From: Bacteroidales bacterium
Lineage (GTDB): Bacteria > Bacteroidota > Bacteroidia > Bacteroidales > UBA12077
Length of the DNA stretch: 5,592 nucleotides
Assembly: GCA_030600625.1 (NCBI GenBank)
Contig: JAUVLS010000114.1
Location: 1 to 5,592 of the forward strand
Direction: 5' to 3'
This document shows positions 1 to 5,592 of the stretch, in pieces (within the stretch, counting starts at the first letter, position 1; the number at the start of each line of letters is the position of its first letter). Below the pieces are notes generated by a model that ran no database searches, had not been told where the DNA came from, and saw nothing but the letters and a program-made list of their open reading frames with translations. Made by a program: the position numbers and the translations under genes.

Positions 1-59
1 GCTTAATAAAATTTTGAAATAAACACTTATTTTTCGTAACTTATATGAAAATAATAATT

Positions 60-64
60 GGAGG
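60..64 (+). promoter_or_regulatory. Shine-Dalgarno site for the zinc-ribbon gene
   Basis: GGAGG is a strong anti-16S match, nine bases before the ATG at 74 and four before the out-of-frame ATG at 69. It stands out because the other gene starts in the window lack a clear Shine-Dalgarno sequence, as is common in Bacteroidota. It supports the start at 74. Confidence 0.6.
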
Positions 65-73
65 AACCATGTT

Positions 74-475
74 ATGAAAACTGATTTTATATGCCCAAAA
101 TGTAATGGTCACTTATTGGTAGGCGATAAAATAATTTTTACCGCGATAACTAAAAAGGATAAGAGGCCAGGTATTATACTTCTTAACTCAAAGGTCGGAG
201 ATTACACGAGTATACTTCATCCTGCTTTTAAAATTGAAAAGGGTGAAGAAGTGGATTTTTTCTGTCCTATATGTCATGCAAGTCTTGCAGCATTTGATGT
301 TGATGAGAAATTAGTAAAGATTATTATGCTTGATGAAAACTCGGATAAATATGAAATTTATTTTTCGGGAGTTACCGGTGAACATTGTACCTATAAAGTT
401 TCAGATGTAAAAATCGAAAAGTTTGGTAAAGTATCCGAAAAGTATTATAAATACTTTATGAGTCGTAAGATTTAA
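74..475 (+). CDS. Small two-CxxC zinc-ribbon-like protein, function unknown
   Basis: This is a 133-residue soluble protein with no signal peptide or membrane segment. Two cysteine pairs are visible, C7-P-K-C10 and C64-P-I-C67, the second followed by H68; H104-C105 near the C-terminus are further possible ligands. The paired CPxC knuckles suggest a single zinc site joining the N-terminus to the middle of the chain, with a beta-rich insert between them. A GGAGG Shine-Dalgarno sequence at 60-64 lies nine bases before the ATG at 74. An ATG at 69 opens only a Met-Leu-stop ORF, so 74 is the sensible start. The racemase-family gene begins 13 bases after the stop, with no hairpin between, so the two are probably co-transcribed. 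I recognise the general look of a Bacteroidota hypothetical zinc-ribbon protein but no function; nucleic-acid or protein binding would be a guess. Confidence 0.85.
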   Translation: MKTDFICPKCNGHLLVGDKIIFTAITKKDKRPGIILLNSKVGDYTSILHPAFKIEKGEEVDFFCPICHASLAAFDVDEKLVKIIMLDENSDKYEIYFSGVTGEHCTYKVSDVKIEKFGKVSEKYYKYFMSRKI

Positions 476-488
476 TAGTTAAGTATAA

Positions 489-1178
489 ATGCAACAATAT
501 AGAAGAATTGGAATATTAGGTGGTATTAGCCCTCAATCATCTGCGTTGTTTTATAAAAAAATAATTGAAAAACATTATCAAAAATATAAGGATCATTATT
601 ATCCTGAAATCGTAATGTTTAGTGTAGATTTTGGGAAATTGAAAGATTATCAAAACAATCCTGATCAGACTGATTATATAAATGAACTTGTAAAAGGAAT
701 TAATATTTTAGAAAGGGCAGGAGCCGATTTTGCAGTTATTGCTTCTAATACACCACATCGTGTTTTTTCGGAGATAGCAAAAAGGACATCCATTCAACTT
801 TTAAGTATTGTGGATAGTACAGCAAATTATGCCATTAAGAATGGTTATAAAAAATTATTATTATTAGGAACTGCATACACTATGAAGGAAGAATTTTATA
901 AAAATGGATTAAAAGCACAAAATATTCATGCAGTTGTTCCATCTGAAGCAGAACAAGAAATGATCAATAATATCATTTTTAATGAACTTATTTTAGGAGA
1001 TGTTGAAAACCAAAGCAAAAATGTTGTTTTGGAAATTATTAACAAACATTCAGTTGATGCTGTAATTCTGGGTTGTACTGAACTTTCATTATTAATTACA
1101 GATAAAGATACCGATATTCCGTTAATAGATACAACTGATGTTCATGCCGAAGCAACTTTGAATTTTGCTATTTCCTAG
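489..1178 (+). CDS. Aspartate/glutamate racemase family protein, single-cysteine type
   Basis: This 229-residue protein has the usual length of a PLP-independent aspartate/glutamate racemase, a cytoplasmic enzyme that interconverts L- and D-amino acids by proton abstraction at C-alpha. Family landmarks in order are the N-terminal GILGGISPQSS (residues 8-18), the first active-site loop A85-S86-N87-T88-P89-H90, the second active-site motif G195-C196-T197-E198-L199, and D217-V-H219 near the C-terminus. The usual first catalytic cysteine (C-N-T) is serine here (S86), whereas C196 is kept. E. coli YgeA likewise has a non-cysteine residue (Thr) at the first position and is described as a stereospecific racemase, so the protein may well be active, in a one-cysteine mode. 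Substrate cannot be read from sequence; Asp, Glu or another amino acid is possible. It follows the zinc-ribbon gene closely; 96 bases separate it from the repressor gene, which has its own promoter. Confidence 0.88.
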   Translation: MQQYRRIGILGGISPQSSALFYKKIIEKHYQKYKDHYYPEIVMFSVDFGKLKDYQNNPDQTDYINELVKGINILERAGADFAVIASNTPHRVFSEIAKRTSIQLLSIVDSTANYAIKNGYKKLLLLGTAYTMKEEFYKNGLKAQNIHAVVPSEAEQEMINNIIFNELILGDVENQSKNVVLEIINKHSVDAVILGCTELSLLITDKDTDIPLIDTTDVHAEATLNFAIS

Positions 1179-1206
1179 ATTTTAATTACCTGATTATTAA
1201 ATTATA

Positions 1207-1220
1207 ACTATTTTCATAGT
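1207..1220. promoter_or_regulatory. Operator-like palindrome 1 (ACTA-N6-TAGT)
   Basis: The sequence ACTATTTTCATAGT is an inverted repeat whose ACTA and TAGT half-sites are ten bases apart start to start. The same ACTA-N6-TAGT layout recurs 40 bases downstream. BlaI/MecI proteins bind dyad operators containing TACA/TGTA-type half-sites as dimers, so this is a plausible upstream site for the repressor encoded just downstream. The assignment rests on position and symmetry only. Confidence 0.5.
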
Positions 1221-1239
1221 AATGTTATTATAAAAATAG

Positions 1240-1270
1240 TTGCATAACTAAAAATATAGTTATATGTTTG
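1240..1270 (+). promoter_or_regulatory. Bacteroidota-type promoter of the repressor/protease operon
   Basis: TTG at 1240-1242 and TATGTTTG at 1263-1270 are separated by 20 bases. The second matches the Bacteroidota -7 consensus TAnnTTTG at every fixed position, and the spacing falls in the range known for the -33 TTG element. Transcription would be expected to begin a few bases after 1270, at or next to the ATG at 1275, so the mRNA may be leaderless. The operator-like palindrome at 1247-1260 fills most of the spacer, where a bound repressor would block RNA polymerase. Confidence 0.6.
1247..1260. promoter_or_regulatory. Operator-like palindrome 2 (ACTA-N6-TAGT), inside the promoter
   Basis: ACTAAAAATATAGT has the same half-site arrangement as the copy at 1207-1220. 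Its symmetry extends to 7-base arms, ATAACTA (1244-1250) and TAGTTAT (1257-1263). It lies between the -33-like TTG and the -7 box, the expected place for autorepression by the BlaI-type protein. A further half-site, TAGT at 1237-1240, pairs with ACTA at 1247-1250 in the opposite orientation, making an overlapping inverted repeat at 1237-1250. Confidence 0.55.
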
Positions 1271-1274
1271 TGGC

Positions 1275-1658
1275 ATGAAAGAATTAACCAAAGCTGAAGA
1301 ACAAGTAATGCATTATCTGTGGGGAATTAAAAAAGGTTTCCTAAAAGATATTGTTGATCAATTCCCTGATCCAAAACCCGCTTATACTACAATTTCTACG
1401 GTTGTTAGAGTTTTAGTAAATAAAGGTTTTATTGGATTCAAAACTTACGGAAAATCAAACGAGTATCATCCTAATATAAATAAAAAGGAATACACAAAAG
1501 TGTTTTTTAAGGGGATTACAAAAAGTTTTTTTAATAACTCGGCAAGCAAATTGGTTTCGTTTTTTACATCTGAAAATGATTTAAGCTTAACAGAACTGGA
1601 ACAATTAAAAAAGCAAGTTGAAGAGCAAATTGAGTTAAAGAAAAAAGCAAAAGAATAA
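1275..1658 (+). CDS. BlaI/MecI/CopY-family transcriptional repressor
   Basis: This 127-residue protein has the normal length and layout of the BlaI/MecI family: an N-terminal winged helix-turn-helix (about residues 4-67) and a helical C-terminal dimerisation region (about 72-125). The opening LTKAEEQVMHYLW and the recognition-helix region around A36-Y-T-T-I-S-T-V-V-R-V-L-V-N-K-G51 are characteristic. Such dimers repress their own operon and are inactivated by proteolysis triggered by the partner M56 membrane protease. The ATG at 1275 is favoured because the family motif begins directly after it; there is no Shine-Dalgarno site, and the promoter's -7 box ends only four bases upstream. The stop codon TAA (1656-1658) shares its last base with the next gene's ATG, indicating translational coupling. 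The target genes beyond this operon are unknown; a role in beta-lactam resistance should not be assumed, since no beta-lactamase gene is in the window. Confidence 0.93.
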   Translation: MKELTKAEEQVMHYLWGIKKGFLKDIVDQFPDPKPAYTTISTVVRVLVNKGFIGFKTYGKSNEYHPNINKKEYTKVFFKGITKSFFNNSASKLVSFFTSENDLSLTELEQLKKQVEEQIELKKKAKE

Positions 1659-2989
1659 TGAATTCATTCTTTACATATATAATCGAGTCAGCTATTTCAG
1701 TAGCATTATTTTATATCTTTTATGAATTATTTCTGAAAAGAGATACCTGGTTTCGATTCAATAGATTCTATTTATTATTTGGACTGATTTTTTCTTTAAT
1801 ACTACCATTACTTGATTTTTCAGTGTCAAATATTATGGTTAATTCTCAAAATCAATTTGAATTTAACGAATACCTTAATATTGGATTAACAGTAAGTTCA
1901 TTCGAAGTGCAAACTGTTGAAGCGATTTCTAAACCCAATTTTGTAATCTTATTTTACATATTAATAGGGAGTTTGTTTTTTGTAAGATTTATACATCAGT
2001 TGTTTAAAATTTTTAAAACCGTAAAGGCTTATGAGATAATAAAATATCGTAATTACAAATTAGTTCTTTTAAGTAATAACAGTTCTCCATTTTCATTTTT
2101 TAATTACATTTTTATCAGTAAAAATGATTATGGTTCGATCGGATCAAATGAATTATTGTTGCATGAGATTACTCATGCCAGAGAAAAACATTCATTTGAT
2201 GTTATTATTCTGGAATTATTACTTGTTCTTCAGTGGTTTAATCCTTTCATTTATCGGTACAGACAAGCATTTAAAGAAGTTCACGAATATTTGGCAGATC
2301 GAGGAGTTTTGATAAAAAATAATGATAAAATTGTATATCAAAAATTGATCCTCGACCAAATTGAAAAGAGTTTTAATGTTAGTCTTGCCAGCCAATTTAA
2401 TTATTCATTAACTAAAAACAGAATAAAAATGATGACAAGAATAAATTCAGGAAAACTAGCAAAATTTAAAATTTTATTAGTATTACCATTAATTGCAATA
2501 TTATTAATGGCATTTTCAATCGAGATTTCAAAAGAAAAAGATCAGAATCAATCACACATTCAAACACAAGAACAAAGTAGTTCTGTTCCTTCAATTTTCC
2601 CGGTTAAAAAGGTAGAGGGAGTTAAAATTTCATCGGCTTATGGAATGCGCATGCATCCAATTAAGAAAGTTAAGATGATGCATAATGCGGTTGATATCAA
2701 AGCTCCTGAAGGGACACCAGTTTATGCTACCGCCGATGGTTTGGTTCGTAAGGTAAAACAAAATCATAAAGAAGGTGAAGGTTATGGCAGATATATTATA
2801 ATTGATCATACCGATGGATTTTCAACACTTTATTCGCAGCTTTCAGCATATAATGTAAAGGAAGGCATGGAAGTGCATAAAGGTGATGTAATTGGATTTG
2901 TTGGACAATCAGGAGTTTCAACTGGCCCGCATTTACATTACGAAGTAAAAAAAGATGGTAAAAATGTAGATCCGGAAAAATATTTTTAG
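1658..2989 (+). CDS. BlaR1-like M56 membrane metallopeptidase fused to a C-terminal M23 (LytM) domain
   Basis: This 443-residue integral membrane protein combines two peptidase families. Predicted membrane segments lie at about residues 5-26, 37-57, 94-116 and 271-288. Basic residues (K27, R28, R33, R36; K117 onward) give an N-out topology, with the M56 domain cytosolic and the C-terminus periplasmic, as in BlaR1. The M56 zinc motif is H169-E-I-T-H173, with E210 in E-Y-L-A-D as the likely third ligand. After the fourth segment, a Gln/Ser-rich linker (about 291-312) leads to an M23 domain (about 320-443) with H342-x3-D346 and H425-L-H427. The usual YxHL active-site histidine is Gln394 (Y-S-Q-L-S). 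In BlaR1/MecR1 this C-terminal position holds a penicillin-binding sensor, so here the M23 domain probably senses, or cuts and senses, cell-wall material, and the M56 domain would lead to loss of the upstream repressor. That function is inferred; the domain calls are firm. Confidence 0.92.
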   Translation: MNSFFTYIIESAISVALFYIFYELFLKRDTWFRFNRFYLLFGLIFSLILPLLDFSVSNIMVNSQNQFEFNEYLNIGLTVSSFEVQTVEAISKPNFVILFYILIGSLFFVRFIHQLFKIFKTVKAYEIIKYRNYKLVLLSNNSSPFSFFNYIFISKNDYGSIGSNELLLHEITHAREKHSFDVIILELLLVLQWFNPFIYRYRQAFKEVHEYLADRGVLIKNNDKIVYQKLILDQIEKSFNVSLASQFNYSLTKNRIKMMTRINSGKLAKFKILLVLPLIAILLMAFSIEISKEKDQNQSHIQTQEQSSSVPSIFPVKKVEGVKISSAYGMRMHPIKKVKMMHNAVDIKAPEGTPVYATADGLVRKVKQNHKEGEGYGRYIIIDHTDGFSTLYSQLSAYNVKEGMEVHKGDVIGFVGQSGVSTGPHLHYEVKKDGKNVDPEKYF

Positions 2990-3005
2990 AAATTACAATT
3001 ATACC

Positions 3006-3044
3006 ATAAACCACCAAGCCGTTTTAATAGGCTTGGTGGTTTAT
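3006..3044 (+). terminator. Perfect 15-bp hairpin after the repressor/protease operon
   Basis: ATAAACCACCAAGCC at 3006-3020 and GGCTTGGTGGTTTAT at 3030-3044 are exact reverse complements around a nine-base loop. It begins 16 bases after the protease stop codon. No T-run follows beyond the TTTAT at the end of the stem, so it may act as an RNA 3' stabilising hairpin or as a terminator together with the next stem-loop. The perfect symmetry would also work for either strand. Confidence 0.7.
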
Positions 3045-3050
3045 CAGACT

Positions 3051-3088
3051 GTCATTCCGGGTCCCGATAATTATCGGGATTCCGGAAT
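3051..3088. repeat. Probable dispersed short palindromic (REP/MITE-like) element
   Basis: The unit begins GTCATTCCGG and continues through the nested palindrome to CCGGAAT. Its GC content is clearly above the surrounding AT-rich DNA. GTCATTCC...GGAAT palindromes of this type are a familiar class of short intergenic repeats in bacterial genomes, so I infer a repeat-family copy. Only one copy lies in this window, so dispersal cannot be shown here. Confidence 0.5.
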
Positions 3089-3095
3089 TTTTTTT
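3054..3095 (+). terminator. Rho-independent terminator formed by a long palindrome plus T8
   Basis: The core CCCGATAATTATCGGG (3063-3078) is a perfect palindrome. Outside it, ATTCCGG (3054-3060) pairs with CCGGAAT (3082-3088), leaving a small internal mismatch. Eight T's at 3088-3095 follow directly, giving a GC-rich stem, AATT loop and U-tract on the + strand. It most likely ends the repressor/protease transcript and insulates the kinase gene. Confidence 0.75.
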
Positions 3096-3249
3096 GATTT
3101 TTAAAACTATTCTAAAATCAACTGTAACGAACCAAATTCTTATTAGTCTTTTAGAAAAGTTTAATAATTAAGAAGTTAGTTCGTCAAAATTAATTGGCAA
3201 TGCGAGTAATATTTGTTACAATTGTATTGTATTTTGAATCGATGCTGTT

Positions 3250-5433
3250 ATGGCTAAGCTTTCCGGTATATTGCAACAGTTTAAAGCTGAAATAAGTCAA
3301 TTAATTCAGGAAAAAGAGTATTCAAAAATTCTAAATAAAATTGATAATCTACACGAACAACTAAGGATTGAAAATGATTTAAAGCAATTAAATGAGGACT
3401 TAGATAGAAGAATAACTGAAAGAACTCAGGAATTAAGTGATAGCGAAGAAAAGTTTAAAACCATTTTTCAATCATCTAGAGATGCATTAATGCTACTTAC
3501 TACTAAAGGATTTTTCGATTGTAATCAGGCAACTATTGATATTTTCGGTTTTTCTAATAAGGAAGAGTTTCTTAATCTACATCCTTCGGATATTTCTCCG
3601 GTGTATCAACCAAATGGTGAAAATTCGATGGAGCTGGCTAATAAATATATCGGTGATGCTCTGAACAAAAAAATACCAATGTTCGAGTGGGTACATAAGA
3701 AAAAGAATGGTGCATTTTTCTATTGTGAAGTTTTATTATCTCCTATAACTTTAGGTGGAGAAAATATCGTACATGCTGTGGTAAGAGATATTTCTGAAAG
3801 GAAAAAAGCCGAAAGTGTAATTAAGAAAAGTGAAGAAAAATTTAGAAAACTTGCTGAACTATCACCATCCGGTATTTCTATTCAAAGAAAAAACAAATAT
3901 TTTTATGTAAACCTTGTCTGGGCAGAAATTACAGGTTATAATATTGATGAAATGGATAATGTTAGCCCATTTGATATTATACATCCTGATATGAAAGATT
4001 ATGTTTGGGAACTTTCTGATAAGAAACTAAAAAAGAAAGGGGCAACCTTACGGTATAATCTTAAAATTCTAACAAAACAAAAAAAGATAAAATGGCTCGA
4101 TATTTCAATTTCTACAATTGTGTTTGAAAATGAATTTGCTTCCATAGCAGTTTATAATGATATTACCGAAATGCGTGAAATCCAGGAGGCTCTTAAATCA
4201 AGCGAAGAAAAATACCGAAGTTTAATAGAAAATCTTAAATATGAATATTTCTTTTACAGACATAAGCTTGATGGAGTTTTTGAATATATAAGTCCTTCAA
4301 TAAAAAATGTACTGGGTTATTCTCAGGAAGAATTCATGACTCATTTTTCCAAATATTTAACCGACAATCCGATTAATAAAGAGGTTAATAAAAAAACAGA
4401 ACTTTCAATAAAAGGGATTCAGCAGTTACCATACGAACTTGAAATTTTTGATTCGAATAAAAACATTCACATATTAGAAGTTTCAGAAACGCCATTAACT
4501 GATATTGAAGGAAATGTTATTGCAGTAGAAGGTATTGCACATGATATAACAAAACAGAAGAAAGCAGAAGAAACAATCAATCAACAATTAGAAGAAATTA
4601 CAGTCCAGAATGAAGAAATACGGTCGACTAATGAAGAAATACATGCTGTAAATGATGATCTTGAAAGGAGAATTAAAGAAATAAACAGACTAAATGAAAA
4701 TCTGAAAATAAGCGAAAATGAATTAAGAGCCTCAAACGCTCAAAAAGATAAATTTTTCTCATTATTAGCGCATGATTTGAGAAGTCCGATTGGTAATTTC
4801 TTGCAAATTTCAGAACTTCTGAAATTAAATTATGAAGAACTCTCGAAAAATCAGATAAACAGCTTCTTTGATAATTTGTATACATTAGCTGATAATACTT
4901 TTAAACTACTTGATAATCTTTTAATGTGGTCGCGTAGTCAATTAGGAAGATTAGAAATTAAGAATGAAAATATTAACCTGTTTAAAATTGTTGAAGATGT
5001 AGTAGTCCTATTTGAGGAAAATCTGGTATCTAAGAAAGTTCGGCTCTTTAATGAGATACCGGAAGAACTTAATATTAATACTGATCTAAATGTAATTCAG
5101 ACTGTTTTCCGGAATTTAATCAGTAATGCTATAAAATTTTCTTATTCAGGAGGTTTGGTAACTGTAAATGCAAAAATCGAAAAAAATGATATTAATAATA
5201 ATGCCTATATTATAGTTTCCGTTAAAGATACCGGGGTTGGAATTCCAAAAGACAAAATAGATAAAATTTTCGATATTGATGTAGATTATACTACCATTGG
5301 GACTAAAAGTGAGAAAGGAACAGGATTGGGATTGATTTTATGTAAAGAATTAATTGAAAAGAATGGCGATAAAATTTGGGTTGGGAGCGAAGAAGGTGGA
5401 GGAAGTACTTTTTACTTTACCCTGAGGCGTTAG
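3250..5433 (+). CDS. Soluble three-PAS-domain sensor histidine kinase
   Basis: This 727-residue protein has no signal peptide or membrane segment, so it should sense a cytoplasmic cue. In order it holds an N-terminal helical/coiled-coil region (about 1-65), PAS domains at about 66-187, 195-312 and 319-440, a second coiled coil (about 441-497), a HisKA dimerisation domain with the phosphoacceptor H508 in LAHDLRSP, and a HATPase domain (about 612-727). The ATP-site motifs are intact: N-box N622-L-I-S-N626, G1 D660-T-G-V-G664 and G2 G690-T-G-L-G694. The stretch between G1 and G2 (KIFDIDVDYTT) lacks the usual FxPF F-box. SEEKF/Y repeats (from residues 65, 194 and 318) mark the start of each PAS module. 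There is no receiver domain and no response regulator in the window, so its partner is unknown. The start is secure: an in-frame TGA lies at 3235-3237 and ATG 3250 is the first start after it. PAS ligands cannot be predicted. Confidence 0.95.
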   Translation: MAKLSGILQQFKAEISQLIQEKEYSKILNKIDNLHEQLRIENDLKQLNEDLDRRITERTQELSDSEEKFKTIFQSSRDALMLLTTKGFFDCNQATIDIFGFSNKEEFLNLHPSDISPVYQPNGENSMELANKYIGDALNKKIPMFEWVHKKKNGAFFYCEVLLSPITLGGENIVHAVVRDISERKKAESVIKKSEEKFRKLAELSPSGISIQRKNKYFYVNLVWAEITGYNIDEMDNVSPFDIIHPDMKDYVWELSDKKLKKKGATLRYNLKILTKQKKIKWLDISISTIVFENEFASIAVYNDITEMREIQEALKSSEEKYRSLIENLKYEYFFYRHKLDGVFEYISPSIKNVLGYSQEEFMTHFSKYLTDNPINKEVNKKTELSIKGIQQLPYELEIFDSNKNIHILEVSETPLTDIEGNVIAVEGIAHDITKQKKAEETINQQLEEITVQNEEIRSTNEEIHAVNDDLERRIKEINRLNENLKISENELRASNAQKDKFFSLLAHDLRSPIGNFLQISELLKLNYEELSKNQINSFFDNLYTLADNTFKLLDNLLMWSRSQLGRLEIKNENINLFKIVEDVVVLFEENLVSKKVRLFNEIPEELNINTDLNVIQTVFRNLISNAIKFSYSGGLVTVNAKIEKNDINNNAYIIVSVKDTGVGIPKDKIDKIFDIDVDYTTIGTKSEKGTGLGLILCKELIEKNGDKIWVGSEEGGGSTFYFTLRR

Positions 5434-5455
5434 TTAATTAAACTAAAATCTAAGA

Positions 5456-5592
5456 ATGAAATTCATGATTTGTCCGCAATGTGGTATTGCATATTTTTAT
5501 GTTAAGAATAAGCAAGGTGAGTGGATGAATGTAAAAGTTACAAGAGAATTGGATATCATTCCCGTTGATGAATCAAAAAGCCTGGAAGGTTT
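5456..5592 (+). CDS. Start of a small CxxC zinc-ribbon protein, cut by the window end
   Basis: An open frame runs from ATG 5456 to the window edge, giving 45 complete codons without a stop. The product begins MKFMICPQCGIAYFY, with a C6-P-Q-C9 knuckle, then a charged stretch (VKVTRELDIIPVDES). A second Cys pair would be expected beyond the edge if it is a complete zinc ribbon. It starts 22 bases after the kinase stop codon with no hairpin between, so co-transcription with the kinase is likely. There is no strong Shine-Dalgarno sequence (TAAG just before the ATG). The layout resembles small hypothetical Bacteroidota proteins; no function can be assigned, and it is not evidently a copy of the zinc-ribbon gene at 74-475 beyond the CPxC knuckle. 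Confidence 0.65.
   Translation, partial: MKFMICPQCGIAYFYVKNKQGEWMNVKVTRELDIIPVDESKSLEG

Noticed and set aside
14..35. Possible promoter before the zinc-ribbon gene (TTG at 14-16, TATTTTTC at 28-35)
   Set aside because: The -7-like box ends in C instead of G and the 11-base spacing is too short for the consensus.
1179..1206. Weak AT-only inverted repeat after the racemase gene (TTTAAT...ATTAAA)
   Set aside because: The stem is short, has no GC pairs and is not followed by a T-run, so it is not convincing as a terminator.
2124..2312. 62-codon + strand frame inside the M56 domain
   Set aside because: It lies wholly within the protease gene in another frame, and the real frame carries the HEITH motif across the same bases.
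1275..2989. Calling the operon a beta-lactam resistance blaI-blaR1 system
   Set aside because: The penicillin-binding sensor domain is absent, an M23 domain takes its place, and no beta-lactamase or PBP gene is nearby.
2796..3017. 73-codon minus-strand frame across the M23 domain and the gene end
   Set aside because: It is antisense to the conserved M23 core and has no recognisable motif or start signal.
3207..3236. Possible promoter of the kinase gene (TTTG at 3212-3215, TATTTTG at 3230-3236)
   Set aside because: The -7-like box has one base too few between TA and TTTG, and the spacing of 14 bases is too short. A promoter is expected in 3096-3249 but I cannot place it.
4673..4885. 70-codon minus-strand frame opposite the kinase HisKA region
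   Set aside because: It is a shadow of the conserved phosphoacceptor region, with no features of its own.

Overview
The window is AT-rich and reads as Bacteroidota chromosome, probably Bacteroidales/Marinilabiliales or Flavobacteriia-like. The signs are low GC, few Shine-Dalgarno sites, a promoter matching the Bacteroidota consensus (TTG about 20 bases before TAnnTTTG), a BlaI/BlaR-type pair of the kind common in this phylum, and a soluble multi-PAS histidine kinase. I cannot assign a genus. All five complete genes, and a sixth cut off by the window end, are on the + strand.

Layout. (a) 74-1178: a small protein with two CxxC zinc-knuckle pairs, followed 13 bases later by an aspartate/glutamate-racemase-family protein; probably one transcript. 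(b) 1207-1274: a compact control region with TTG and TAnnTTTG promoter boxes and two ACTA-N6-TAGT operator-like palindromes, one lying between the promoter boxes. (c) 1275-2989: a BlaI/MecI-type repressor whose stop codon overlaps the start of a BlaR1-like membrane protein. The second protein has the M56 peptidase domain, but its C-terminal sensor position holds an M23 (LytM-type) domain instead of a penicillin-binding domain. (d) 3006-3095: two consecutive hairpins, the second a repeat-like palindrome followed by eight T's. (e) 3250-5433: a soluble three-PAS histidine kinase. (f) 5456-end: the first 45 codons of another small CxxC protein.

The core of the window is the repressor/protease pair. 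By analogy with BlaI-BlaR1/MecI-MecR1, the repressor should bind its own promoter and the membrane M56 protease should relieve repression when its periplasmic domain senses something. Here that domain is a peptidoglycan-hydrolase fold with its zinc ligands present but one usual active-site histidine replaced by glutamine. This suggests a sensor of peptidoglycan or its fragments rather than of beta-lactam, which is inference. The racemase upstream and the kinase downstream have no demonstrated link to the pair.
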